DNA of 32,614 nucleotides from Planctomycetaceae bacterium (GTDB lineage: Bacteria > Planctomycetota > Planctomycetia > Pirellulales > UBA1268): the NCBI GenBank assembly GCA_005791575.1, contig SXWA01000002.1, positions 1-32,614 on the forward strand, given 5' to 3'. The position numbers were made by a program, and so were the translations under genes. Positions 8,017 to 17,931 of the stretch are shown here, piece after piece. The notes beneath the pieces were generated by a model, which saw only the letters and a program-made list of their open reading frames with translations, ran no database searches and was not told the origin of the DNA. How positions within the stretch are numbered: the first letter of the stretch is position 1; every line of letters begins with the position of its first letter.

Positions 8017-8964
8017 ATGGTCCGCTTGTCCACACCCGCCCCACCCACCGACCGCCTCACCACCGCCCACGCCTGCGCCGTCGTGGCGTTTGTCATGTGG
8101 GGCCTGCTGCCGATCTACTGGAAGCAACTCGAGGAGGTGCCGAGCCTCCAGCTGGTGGCCCACCGCGTCGTCTGGTCGGGGCTCACGCTCCTGCCGGTGA
8201 TCTGGTGGTCGCGGGGCTGGGAAGCCATCCGCCTCGCGGCGACGCGGCCGCGGGTGATGCTCCGGCAGGCGGTGGCCGCGGTCCTCGTGGCGGCCAACTG
8301 GCTGGGCTTCGTCTGGGCGGTGACCCACGGCCGGATGATCGAGAGCAGCCTCGGCTACTTCCTCACGCCGCTGTGCAGCGTGCTCCTCGGCGTGGCGCTG
8401 CTCGGCGAGCGGCTCCGCCCCCTCCAGTGGGTGGCGGTGGCGGTCGCCGCGGTGGGGGTCGGTTGGATCGCCGCCGGCTCGCACCACGTGCCTTGGATCG
8501 CCCTCTTCCTCGCCGGCACGTTCAGCACCTACTCGCTGGTGAAGAAGACCACCGCGCTTTCGGCAGTGCCGTCGCTCACGCTCGAGACCCTGCTGCTCCT
8601 CCTGCCGGCACTCGCCTTCCTCGCCGTCGAGCACGCCGCCGGCCGGGGCAGGTTCGGTCACATCGGCAGCCGCGCGGATCTGCTCCTCGCCGCCTCCGGC
8701 CTGGCGACCGCGACCCCGCTGCTCTGCTTCGCGACGGCGGCGCGCAGCATCCCCCTCTCGACCCTCGGGATCCTCCAGTACCTTGGGCCCACGCTCCAAT
8801 TCATCCTCGGCCTGGCGCTGTACCGTGAACCCTTCGACCGCACCCGCTTCATCGGCTTCGCGATCGTCTGGGTGGCCCTCGCCCTGTTCGCCATCGACGG
8901 CCTGCGGCGCCGGCTGTTCCGCCCGGCCGCTCCCGACCGGGAGGAGCGCGGCGCGGCAGGCTGA
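8017..8964 (+). CDS. rarD: EamA/RarD-family transporter
   Basis: 'FVMWGLLPIYWKQLEEVPSLQLVAHRVVWS', multiple TM helices, 'GRMIESSLGYFLTPLCSVLLGV', 'ILQYLGPTLQFILGLALYREPF'. ORF opens at 7948 but the first ~23 codons lie in repeat-like sequence. Confidence 0.85.
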   Translation: MVRLSTPAPPTDRLTTAHACAVVAFVMWGLLPIYWKQLEEVPSLQLVAHRVVWSGLTLLPVIWWSRGWEAIRLAATRPRVMLRQAVAAVLVAANWLGFVWAVTHGRMIESSLGYFLTPLCSVLLGVALLGERLRPLQWVAVAVAAVGVGWIAAGSHHVPWIALFLAGTFSTYSLVKKTTALSAVPSLTLETLLLLLPALAFLAVEHAAGRGRFGHIGSRADLLLAASGLATATPLLCFATAARSIPLSTLGILQYLGPTLQFILGLALYREPFDRTRFIGFAIVWVALALFAIDGLRRRLFRPAAPDREERGAAG

Positions 8965-9030
8965 CAGGCACCCGCTCCTCAGGCATGCTGTGGGGAGTCC
9001 TCCCACCGTCCGTAAACCGAGGGACGCCCG

Positions 9031-12000
9031 ATGCGAAGCCACGAACCGGCAGGAGTGAATCGGCATGCCGCGCGCGCCCGCATCGGCGGCTTCCTGCTCG
9101 TGATCGCGCTGACGAGCTCGACCGTCAGCATCGCGGCGGACGGGGCCGCGGCAGACGGGCCGCCCGCCCCCGGTGCATCCACCGGCCCGGCCGCCATCAA
9201 CCTTGCCGCGCGGCTGGCCGCCGAGGACCGGGCGGGGCTCGCCGCAGACGCCGCGCGCCTCGGCAACCCGGCTCGCGGAGCCACGCTGTTCCACTCCCGA
9301 CAGTTCGCCTGCGTGCAGTGCCACGCCGCCGAGGCCGGGAGCGGCCCGATCGGCCCCGGCCTGGCGGCGCTGCCCGCCGGCGTGCCGCGCGAACGCCTCG
9401 TTCCCCATCTCGTCGAGTCGCTCCTCGATCCCTCGGCGGTGATCCGCCCCGAGTACCGCGCGGTGACGGTCGTCACCGACGAGGGGCGCGGCATCACCGG
9501 CATCGTCGCACGTGAGACGGCCACCGACCTCGTGCTCCGCGCCGCCGCCGCCGGGGGCCGCGAACTCGTCGTGCCGAAAGCCACGATCGTGGAGCGGGCG
9601 GCGGCCACGGCATCGCTGATGCCCGCGGGGCTGGCCTCCCTCCTCGCCGACCGGGCCCAATTCCTCGACCTGGTGAAGTACCTCGCCGAGATCGCCACCG
9701 GAGGCCCCCGGCGCGCGGCGCAGCTCGCCCCCGATCCGGCCCTCCTCGCCGCCGCCGGCGCGCCCGAGACCGACATCGATCATGCCGGCTTCATCGCCGA
9801 CTGGGACGATCCGCTGAAGCACCGCGCGGCGCTCGAGCGCGGGGGGGCGATCTACGCCCGGGTCTGCGCCAACTGCCACGGCACGCTCGACGCACCCGGT
9901 TCGCTCCCCACGGCGCCGCGGTTCGCCACCACCTCCTTCAAGGCGGGCAGCGATCCCTTCTCCCTCTACCGCACGCTGACCCACGGCAACGGCCTGATGG
10001 TCGCCCAGGGGTGGATGGTGCCGGCCCAGAAGTACGACGTCATCCACTTCCTGCGCGAGACGTTCCTCCGCGACCACAACCCCGCCTGGTACACGGCCGT
10101 CACGCCCGAGTACCGGGCCGCGCTCCCGGCGGGGACGAGCCGTGGCCCCGCCCCCTCGACCGTCGAACCGTGGCGGATCCACGACTACGGGCCGTTCATC
10201 GCCGCGACGATCGAGGCCGGTGACGACGGCACTGCCATCGCGCGGAAGGGACTCGCCGTCCGCCTCGACACGGGCCCCGGCGGCGTCGAGCGTGGCCACG
10301 CCTGGGTCCTCTGGGAACTCGACACGCTGCAGATGAGCGCGTTCTGGACCGGCGAGCAGTTCATCGACTGGAGCGGGATCAACTTCGACGGCCGCCACGG
10401 TGTCCATCCGCGCGTGGTCGGCGACCTGCAGGCGACCCTGGCCACCATGCCCGGCTGGGCCGACCCCGACAGCGGATCATTCTCCGATCCGCGGCCGCGC
10501 GGGCGTGACGAGCGCCCCTACGGCCCGCTGCCGCGCGGGCACGCCCGCTTCCGGGCGCTCCATCATGTGGCCCTCGACGGTGGCCCCGGGGCGGAGCCAC
10601 GCTCGGGGGTGATCCTCGAATCGCTCGTCGGTACGACCCCGGTGTTGGAGAGCGCGGCGCTGGCGCGACCGCTGGCCGGAGACGGCACGCAGGTGCCGGT
10701 GATGGTGAGATCCTTCTCGACAGGCCCACGGGCCCGTCCCCTCGCGATCCGCCTCGCGGCGGCCCCGGCCAGCGCGGCGCTCGTCGGCCCGCCGCCGTCC
10801 ACCCCTGACTCCGGCCCGCGCGTCGTCATCCGCGACGGCCATGTCGATCTCCTCGTTCCGGGCGGCGACGAACCACTCGATGTCGCCGTCGCCGTCGCCA
10901 GGGCGGCGCCGGGGGATTTGGCCCGCCACGCCGCGGGGCTCGCTCCCCCTCCGCCACCCCGCTCACTCGTCGGCCGGCCGGCGCCGGCGCTCTGGCCCAC
11001 GTCGGTGGCGACCACCGTGCGAACCGGCGACGGCAACGGCCCTTTCGCCGTCGACGTGCTCACTCCCCCCGACGCCAACCCGTGGAACGCCCAGTGCCGC
11101 CTCTCCGGCATCGACTTCACCGGCCCCGACGCCGCCGTCGTCTGCACCTGGGACGGTGACGTCTGGAGCGTGCGCGGCCTCGCCGCGGCCGACGGCCGGC
11201 TCTTCTGGCGGCGGATCGCCACCGGGCTCTTCCAGCCGCTGGGGATCAAGGTGATCGACGGAGTGGTCCACGTCTCCTGCCGCGACCGGATCGCGATCCT
11301 CGTCGATCTCGACGGCGACGGGCTCACCGACCGCTACGACACCTTCAACGACGACCACCAGGTCACCGAGCACTTCCACGAATTCGCGATGGGGCTCGAG
11401 ACCGACGCCACGGGCAACGTCTACTACGCCAAGAGCGCCCGCCACGCCCTCACCGCCGTCGTGCCACACCACGGCACGCTCCTCTGCGTCTCCCCCGACG
11501 GCGCGACGACCCGGATCGTGGCCAACGGTTTCCGCGCCGCCAACGGTGTCTGCGTCGAGCCCGACGGCACCTTCTGGGTGACCGACCAGGAAGGGCACTG
11601 GAACCCGAAGAACCGGATCAACCACGTCGTCCCCGGTGGCTTCTACGGCAACATGTTCGGCTACCACGACGTCACCGATCCGAGCGACGCCGCGATGGCC
11701 CCCCCCGCGTTCTGGATCACCAACGCTTTCGACCGCTCACCGGCCGAATTGGTCCGGGTGCACAGCGCGCGCTGGGCACCGCTCGACGGCGCCCTGCTCG
11801 AACTCTCCTATGGCGAGGGGCGCGTCCACCTCGTGCTCACCGAACCGCTCCCTGCGCGCCCCGGCGTCGTCCAGGGGGGCATGGTGGCTCTGCCGATCGC
11901 CGACCTGCCGACGGGGGTGATGCGTGGCCGGTTCCATGACGATGGCCACCTCTACGCCTGCGGGCTCTTCGCCTGGGCCGGCAACCGCACGCAACCGGGG

Positions 12001-12354
12001 GGCTGCTACCGGATCCGCCGCACCGCCGCACCGCTCCACCTCCCCACCGCCCTGCACGCCGCCCCTGGAGAGCTGCGCCTCACTTTCCCCGAGCCGCTCG
12101 ACCGCGCCGCCGCCATGTCATCCAACGCGTGGGCACTGCGCACCTGGGGACTGAAGCGCACGAAGAACTACGGATCCCCGCACATCGACGAGACCGACCG
12201 CGCGGTGGCCGCCGTCGAACTCTCCACGGACGGGCGCATCGTCACCCTCCGTGCCCCCGACTTCGCCGCCACCTGGTGCTACGCGCTCGAATGGGACGTG
12301 GCGGCCGCCGACGGATCGCCCGTGCGCGGCGCGCTCCACGGCACGCTCCACTGA
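9031..12354 (+). CDS. Large secreted di-c-type-heme protein with C-terminal beta-propeller-like region (possibly DUF6797-type)
   Basis: 1107 aa; signal peptide; CVQCH (9310-9324) and CANCH (9864-9878); C-terminal 'GLETDATGNVYYAKSARH', 'GFRAANGVCVEPDGTFWVTDQEGHWNPKNRINHV' resembles sugar-dehydrogenase/NHL propellers. Confidence 0.8.
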   Translation: MRSHEPAGVNRHAARARIGGFLLVIALTSSTVSIAADGAAADGPPAPGASTGPAAINLAARLAAEDRAGLAADAARLGNPARGATLFHSRQFACVQCHAAEAGSGPIGPGLAALPAGVPRERLVPHLVESLLDPSAVIRPEYRAVTVVTDEGRGITGIVARETATDLVLRAAAAGGRELVVPKATIVERAAATASLMPAGLASLLADRAQFLDLVKYLAEIATGGPRRAAQLAPDPALLAAAGAPETDIDHAGFIADWDDPLKHRAALERGGAIYARVCANCHGTLDAPGSLPTAPRFATTSFKAGSDPFSLYRTLTHGNGLMVAQGWMVPAQKYDVIHFLRETFLRDHNPAWYTAVTPEYRAALPAGTSRGPAPSTVEPWRIHDYGPFIAATIEAGDDGTAIARKGLAVRLDTGPGGVERGHAWVLWELDTLQMSAFWTGEQFIDWSGINFDGRHGVHPRVVGDLQATLATMPGWADPDSGSFSDPRPRGRDERPYGPLPRGHARFRALHHVALDGGPGAEPRSGVILESLVGTTPVLESAALARPLAGDGTQVPVMVRSFSTGPRARPLAIRLAAAPASAALVGPPPSTPDSGPRVVIRDGHVDLLVPGGDEPLDVAVAVARAAPGDLARHAAGLAPPPPPRSLVGRPAPALWPTSVATTVRTGDGNGPFAVDVLTPPDANPWNAQCRLSGIDFTGPDAAVVCTWDGDVWSVRGLAAADGRLFWRRIATGLFQPLGIKVIDGVVHVSCRDRIAILVDLDGDGLTDRYDTFNDDHQVTEHFHEFAMGLETDATGNVYYAKSARHALTAVVPHHGTLLCVSPDGATTRIVANGFRAANGVCVEPDGTFWVTDQEGHWNPKNRINHVVPGGFYGNMFGYHDVTDPSDAAMAPPAFWITNAFDRSPAELVRVHSARWAPLDGALLELSYGEGRVHLVLTEPLPARPGVVQGGMVALPIADLPTGVMRGRFHDDGHLYACGLFAWAGNRTQPGGCYRIRRTAAPLHLPTALHAAPGELRLTFPEPLDRAAAMSSNAWALRTWGLKRTKNYGSPHIDETDRAVAAVELSTDGRIVTLRAPDFAATWCYALEWDVAAADGSPVRGALHGTLH

Positions 12355-12366
12355 CGGAGCCGCCCC

Positions 12367-14046
12367 TCACGGAGCCGCGGCGGCCGCGGATGGCGTGGCG
12401 CCTGGCGTGGCGATCGCGGGGAGCGCCTGCCAGCGCACCGGGCCCGGATCGCCGGAGAGCGTGATCAGCCCGATGGTGCCATCGAGCGTGCCGGCGGCGA
12501 GATGGCCCCCGTCGCGCGACACGGCCAGCGCCGTCAGCGGCGACTGCGCGATGGCGAACGACCCGAGCTTCTTGCCGTCGGCCAGGGAGTGGAGCCGGAC
12601 CGTGCCGGTGCGATCGCCGGCGGCGATGCGCTCGTCACCGACCACCGCGAGCACGTCCACGGAGCCGGCGAACCCGCCGATCCGCCGCGTCTCCTTGCCC
12701 CCCTCGGCCTCCCAGATGCGCACCGCGCCGTCGGCGCCACCGGTGGCGACGAGGGTTCCTCCGGGCAGCCAGGCGGCGGCCTGCACCGGCGCCTGGTGGG
12801 CGGGGAACGTCGTCACCAGCCGACCGTCGGCCGTATCGACCACCTTGGCGGTCTTGTCGCGGCTCGCCGTCACGATTCGGCGGCCGTCGGCCGAGAACGC
12901 GATCCCCTGCACCCAGTCGGCGTGATCGGTGTGCTCGCCGACCGGACTGAACGGGCCGGAGGTGAAGAGGCGGAGGGAGGGGTCGGCACCGGCGGCGGCG
13001 ATCCGGCCGCCGTCGGGAGTGAAGGCGACCGCGAGCATCGCGTCGTCGGCCGCGCCGAGGTCGGCGAGGAGCGCGCCGGTGTCGGCGTCGAAGACCTTGA
13101 CCTCGCCGAGCGTGCCCGGGGTGCCGGCCGCGACGGCGAGGCGCCGGCCGTCCGGGTGGAAAGCGAGGGACAGGACGCGCTCGGCGACGTTGGTGATGCG
13201 CCCGAGCAGGCGCCCCTCGGGCACACTCCAGACGAGCACCTCGTGGTAGCCGGCGCTCGCCAGACGCGTGCCGTCGGGATGGAAGGCCAGGGCCGACACC
13301 GGCACGGCCACGGGATAGACGGCCGGCGGATCGGGCTGCCGCTGCCGCGGCATGATCCGCACCAGCGCCGCCTCCGGATCGGCACCGGCATCGAGCCGGG
13401 CACCGCGAGCGACCCAGCGGCGGATCAGATCGACCTCGGCTGCCGCGAGCGGCGTGCCGTCCTTCGGCATCGACCCGTCGGCCACCACGCGCACCAGCGC
13501 CGAATCCGGATCGCCGGGCACGACCGCCGCCCCGGCACCGGAATCGGCGAGCAGGGCCGCGTGGTGCGTCATCACGTGGCCGCCCCCCGGCTCCCGCGCC
13601 GTGTGGCAGGCCACGCAGCGGGCCCGGAGGATGGGGGCGATGTCGTGGGTGAAGCTCACCCACTGCCCACCGGCACGGAGCACGTGCTCGATCTCGGCAT
13701 CGCGTTCGGCGAGGCCCGTCCCGAGTGCCCGCACCGCCAACTCCGCCTCACGCTCCCGGGCGGCGAGCGCGGCCCCCTCGGCCTCGAGCGCCCGCAGCGC
13801 CTCCTGCCGGCGCCGCTCGAACCCGCTCACCTCACGCCTTACGTCGGCGGCCCGCGCCTCGGCGGCGACCGTGTCGCGGCGGATCTGCCCGCGCTCGGCA
13901 TCGAGCCGCTCGACCGTCGGCGGCAGCGGCGCGGTCGCCATCTCGTCGGCCAGCGAGACCGCGCCGGCCACCTCGATGGCGCCTGCCAGCGCCGCCGCCA
14001 CCGCGATCCCCGCCCCGCGGCGATCGTGCCGTCCGAATCGAATCAC
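12367..14046 (-). CDS. c-type cytochrome (PSCyt1-like) + WD40 repeat protein
   Basis: 'FTHDIAPILRARCVACHTAREPGGGHVMTHHAALL' followed by WD-type repeats ('VSALAFHPDGTRLASAGYHEVLVWSV', 'VQGIAFSADGRRIVTASRDKTAKVVD', 'GATLVATGGADGAVRIWEA'-like). GTG start overlaps the upstream DUF1501 stop (GTGA). Confidence 0.85.
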   Translation of the reverse strand: MIRFGRHDRRGAGIAVAAALAGAIEVAGAVSLADEMATAPLPPTVERLDAERGQIRRDTVAAEARAADVRREVSGFERRRQEALRALEAEGAALAAREREAELAVRALGTGLAERDAEIEHVLRAGGQWVSFTHDIAPILRARCVACHTAREPGGGHVMTHHAALLADSGAGAAVVPGDPDSALVRVVADGSMPKDGTPLAAAEVDLIRRWVARGARLDAGADPEAALVRIMPRQRQPDPPAVYPVAVPVSALAFHPDGTRLASAGYHEVLVWSVPEGRLLGRITNVAERVLSLAFHPDGRRLAVAAGTPGTLGEVKVFDADTGALLADLGAADDAMLAVAFTPDGGRIAAAGADPSLRLFTSGPFSPVGEHTDHADWVQGIAFSADGRRIVTASRDKTAKVVDTADGRLVTTFPAHQAPVQAAAWLPGGTLVATGGADGAVRIWEAEGGKETRRIGGFAGSVDVLAVVGDERIAAGDRTGTVRLHSLADGKKLGSFAIAQSPLTALAVSRDGGHLAAGTLDGTIGLITLSGDPGPVRWQALPAIATPGATPSAAAAAP

Positions 14047-15431
14047 GCGATCACCTCCGTCACCGGCCGGCCGGCGATCGCCAACGGACGGCCGGCGAGA
14101 TCGTGGATCTCGGCGGCCGGATCGATGCCCATCAGCATGTAGAGCGTGGCGGCGAGGTCCTCCGGGCGCACCGGGTGGCGGGCGGGAAACATCCCCTGCG
14201 CGTCGCTGGCGCCGTGGACGTAGCCCCGTTTCACGCCACCGCCGGCCAGCAGCGCCGTGTAGCACTGCGGCCAGTGGTCGCGGCTCGCCTGGTCGTTGAT
14301 CTTCGGGGTCCGGCCGAACTCTCCCATCCAGAGCACGAGCGTGTCGTCGAGCATGCCGCGCTCCTCGAGATCGTCGAGCAGGGCCGCGAGCGTGCGGTCG
14401 GCGATCGGATGCTGGTACTTGTCGACGATCTCGTACATCCGCGTGTTGTCGAAGCCGTGGGTGTCCCAGCCGCCGTCGTTGACGCGCTTCCCGCCGATCG
14501 ACTTGGCAAACGTCACCGTGACGAACGTCACGCCGGCCTCGACCAGCCGCCGCGCCAGCAGGCACCCCTGGCCGTAGGTGGTGCGGCCGTAGCGGTCGCG
14601 GAGCTGCTCCGGCTCCTCCTCGAGGTCGAACGCCGCCTTCACCCGCGGGCTGGTGAGCATCGTGATCGCCTTGTCGTAGGCGGCGTCGAATCCGGCCACC
14701 TCGGCCGAGCGTTCGAGGAGCCCGGCGTCACGGTCGATGAGCCGCTGCAACTCCCGGCGCCGCTCCATGCGCGACAGTGCCAGATCGGCGGGGAGGGAGA
14801 GCTGCGGCAGCCGGAAGACCGGCGCCGCGGGATCGTCGTTGAAGAAGAACGGATCGTGCCGTTTGCCGAGGAAGCTGGCGTGCTGCCCGGGGGTCACCGA
14901 CCCGTCGGCGAGCGTGTGCGGATAGGAGACGAAGGTCGGCATCTCGTCGCGGCGCGGCAGGAGGGCGTCGACCACCGAGCCATAGGCGGGCCAGAGGTCG
15001 AGCGAGTCGCGGAGCCGTTGGTCGTCGCTGGGTGGGGCATGACCGGTGAGGGCGTAATAGCCGGCGGAATTGTGGTTCTTCATCGTGTGGGTCATGCTGC
15101 GGATGAGCGTGACCCGGTCCATCCGCTTCGCCATCTCCGGGAAGTGCTCGCAGACCGGCAGCCCCGGCACGACGCTCGGGATCGGCGCCAGCGGCCCGCG
15201 GATCTCGCGCGGCGCGTCGGGCTTCATGTCGAATGTGTCGAGATGGCTCGGGCCGCCCCACTGGAAGAGGAAGATCACGCGCCGCGCCCGCACCGGCAGC
15301 GCCGACGGCGCCGCCGACAGGACGCGCGGCAGCGTCAGCCCGAGCAGCCCCGCCCCGCCGGCGGTCAGCAGGTGGCGGCGCGGCACGGGGAGCGTGCGGA
15401 ACCCGCGGCAACCGTGGAGGGGGGCTGGCAT
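14043..15431 (-). CDS. DUF1501 domain protein
   Basis: 'VPRRHLLTAGGAGLLGLTLPRVL', 'VIFLFQWGGPSHLDTFDMKPDAP', 'VLWMGEFGRTPKINDQASRDHWPQCYTALLAGGGVKRGYVHGASD'. Confidence 0.92.
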   Translation of the reverse strand: MPAPLHGCRGFRTLPVPRRHLLTAGGAGLLGLTLPRVLSAAPSALPVRARRVIFLFQWGGPSHLDTFDMKPDAPREIRGPLAPIPSVVPGLPVCEHFPEMAKRMDRVTLIRSMTHTMKNHNSAGYYALTGHAPPSDDQRLRDSLDLWPAYGSVVDALLPRRDEMPTFVSYPHTLADGSVTPGQHASFLGKRHDPFFFNDDPAAPVFRLPQLSLPADLALSRMERRRELQRLIDRDAGLLERSAEVAGFDAAYDKAITMLTSPRVKAAFDLEEEPEQLRDRYGRTTYGQGCLLARRLVEAGVTFVTVTFAKSIGGKRVNDGGWDTHGFDNTRMYEIVDKYQHPIADRTLAALLDDLEERGMLDDTLVLWMGEFGRTPKINDQASRDHWPQCYTALLAGGGVKRGYVHGASDAQGMFPARHPVRPEDLAATLYMLMGIDPAAEIHDLAGRPLAIAGRPVTEVIA

Positions 15432-15461
15432 CGGAGCGCTCCGGAGCGGCCGCGGGGGGGG

Positions 15462-17822
15462 TCAATTGCGGAACAGGAGTTCCTTGGCGTTGAGCAGCGC
15501 CCAGGCGAGATCCTCGGCGGCGGTCCGCGCGTCGGCCGCGGTGGCGAAGGTCGCCACGGCGGCATCGCGCTCGGCCGGCGTGGGGGGCCGGACGAGCGCC
15601 GTCCAGAACAGTTCGTCGACGATCTCCCCGGGGCTGCGGTCGGCGCTGATCAACCGGGCGATCCGGTTGTCGCCGTCGGCGAGGCGGCCGTGGAGGCCGC
15701 TGCCCCCCACCAGATCGAGCGCTTGGGAGAGGGTCGGTTCGTTGCTCCGCTCGCACTCGCAGGCCAGCAGCCGCTCGGGCCGGCCGAAGAGGCGCAGGAA
15801 CCGGTCCCCGTCTGCCACCTGCCGGCGGACCCTTTCGACCCCCGCGACCTCGCCGGCCCGCGTGCCCGCCGGATAGCCCTCGAACCGGGCGGCGGCACCG
15901 AGAATCCGCGCCTGGGAATCGAGGATCCGTTCGGCGGAGCGGCGCCGGACGATCGCCCGGGCATAGAGCGATTCATCGGCCGCGATCCCCCCGCTGTCGG
16001 CCCCCTGGGCCGCCGGCACGTCGGCCCCCTGGGCCGCCGGCAGATCGGCTGCCCGCGCCGCCAGGCCATACACCCGCGACGCGCAGAGAAGGCGGACCAG
16101 CGCCCGGACATCGTGGCCCGAGGCGATGAAGGCGTCGGTGAGCCGCTCGAGGAGCGCGGGGTGCGAGGCGGGATTGGTGTCGCGGAGATCGTCCACCGGC
16201 TCCACGAGCCCGCGCCCCATGACATGGAACCAGATCCGGTTGACCTGCGCCCGGGCGAAGCGCCGGCTGCCCGGGGCGGTCATCCAGTGCGCGAGGCCCC
16301 CGAGTCGGTCGTCGGCGGGGGCCGGATTCTCGCCGAGCCAGCGCGGCCGCGCTGGCGACTTGGTGCGCGGGTTCTTCAGTTCCTCCGGCTCCTTCACCAG
16401 CACCTTCTGCTCGCCGACGAACTCGTGGCTGTCGAGCTTGTCCTGCCGATCGTTGGCCACCACCTCGTAGTCGATGCCGGTGAACACCGCCGACCAGTCG
16501 TGGTATTCGTCCTGGAGCCAGTGGTCGAAGGGATGGTTGTGGCATTTGGCGCATTGGAGGCGGACGCCGAGGAACACCTGCGCGACCGTCTCGGCGCGGA
16601 GCTGCGGCTCGCGGTGGGCGCGCCAGAAGTTGGCCGGTGGAACCTCGTAGGTGCTGCCCCGCGCGGCGACGATCTCGCGGACGAACCGATCGAGCGGCAT
16701 GTTGTCGGCGAACGCCTTCCGCATCCACTCGTGGAACACCGTCACCCCCTTGGCGTCGAGGGTCTTCTCCTCGGTGCGGAGGAGGTCGCCCCAGATCGCG
16801 GCCCACTGGAGCGCCCATTCGGGGCGTGCGAGGAGCGCGTCGACGAGCCGCTCCCGCTTGTCGGGGGCACTGTCGGCGGCAAACGCCCGGGCCTCGTCCG
16901 GCGTGGGGAGCACGCCGAGGAGATCGAGATGGATGCGCCGCACGAAGACGAGATCCGCGGCCGGCGGCGCGGGGTTCACGCCGAGTTGTCGGAGGCGGGC
17001 GAACACCTCCTCATCGACCAGATTCACCGGATCGGGTCCGGTCCATTGGAATGCCGTTCGCGCTGGCACCAGCGCCACACGTGCCACGGTCTGAGCGGTG
17101 AGATAGCGGACGGCGACCGAGACGAGCGTCGGCCGCGGCAGGGAGACGACTCCGTCTGCCGACACCGTGACGAGCGGGTCGGACGGCTCGTAGACCGCCA
17201 TCCGCGTCACGTCGGCCGATCGGCCGTCGGCGAACGTGGCGGTGACCCGCAGTGGCACCGCCCCCGCTGCCCCTATGACACAGTCGATCACCGCGTCGGC
17301 GGGCTCGACTTTCAGCCCTGTCACCTCGGCACCTTCGGGCGGCGGCCCCGCGGCCCCTCCCGCGATCCACTGCCGGAGAATGGCAAACTCGGGATCGTCG
17401 CTGCCGAACCGGCGGCCGCCCCCATGGGGCACGGCGGCGGTCGCCTTGAGGAGGAGCAGGCTCCGTTCGGGCTCGACACGGTTGATCCGCCGCCCGGCCG
17501 CCGACTCGACGAGCGCCTGCCAATCGGCCGCCGGATCCTGGCCGCGGAGGGAGAGGAACAGCCCCCCTTTGCCGTTGAGATTGCCGTGGCAGGTGCCGGC
17601 GTTGCAGCCCCCCTTGGCGAGGACCGCCATCACGTCGGTCGCGAACGCCACGCTGGCACCGACGGGTGCCGCTTCGAGCGCGCGGGGAGCGGCCGCCCCG
17701 GCAGGTGCGTCGCCGGCCAACGCCGGCAGCGTGGCGAGTGCCCCCGCGACGAGCCACCCGGCAACGCCCAGCGTTTTGGCCGGGCCAGAGCAGAGCTGGT
17801 GCGGGGCAGACGGAATTCGCAT
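15462..17822 (-). CDS. DUF1549/DUF1553 (PSCyt2/PSD1) protein
   Basis: 'DEEVFARLRQLGVNPAPPAADLVFVRRIHLDLLGVLPTPDEARAF', 'LGVRLQCAKCHNHPFDHWLQDEYHDWSAVFTGIDYE', 'RFARAQVNRIWFHVMGRGLVEPVDDLRDTNPASHPALLERLTDAF'. ORF extends to 17852. Confidence 0.92.
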   Translation of the reverse strand: MRIPSAPHQLCSGPAKTLGVAGWLVAGALATLPALAGDAPAGAAAPRALEAAPVGASVAFATDVMAVLAKGGCNAGTCHGNLNGKGGLFLSLRGQDPAADWQALVESAAGRRINRVEPERSLLLLKATAAVPHGGGRRFGSDDPEFAILRQWIAGGAAGPPPEGAEVTGLKVEPADAVIDCVIGAAGAVPLRVTATFADGRSADVTRMAVYEPSDPLVTVSADGVVSLPRPTLVSVAVRYLTAQTVARVALVPARTAFQWTGPDPVNLVDEEVFARLRQLGVNPAPPAADLVFVRRIHLDLLGVLPTPDEARAFAADSAPDKRERLVDALLARPEWALQWAAIWGDLLRTEEKTLDAKGVTVFHEWMRKAFADNMPLDRFVREIVAARGSTYEVPPANFWRAHREPQLRAETVAQVFLGVRLQCAKCHNHPFDHWLQDEYHDWSAVFTGIDYEVVANDRQDKLDSHEFVGEQKVLVKEPEELKNPRTKSPARPRWLGENPAPADDRLGGLAHWMTAPGSRRFARAQVNRIWFHVMGRGLVEPVDDLRDTNPASHPALLERLTDAFIASGHDVRALVRLLCASRVYGLAARAADLPAAQGADVPAAQGADSGGIAADESLYARAIVRRRSAERILDSQARILGAAARFEGYPAGTRAGEVAGVERVRRQVADGDRFLRLFGRPERLLACECERSNEPTLSQALDLVGGSGLHGRLADGDNRIARLISADRSPGEIVDELFWTALVRPPTPAERDAAVATFATAADARTAAEDLAWALLNAKELLFRN

Positions 17823-17931
17823 CGGAGGACCGCCATGGTCCGTGGCATCCACCCACGGTCCGACAAGTCTACCAACGACCGCCTCGCCCGGTCGCCAGCG
17901 GTCTTCCGGCCCAGCACACCGTGCCTCCGCC

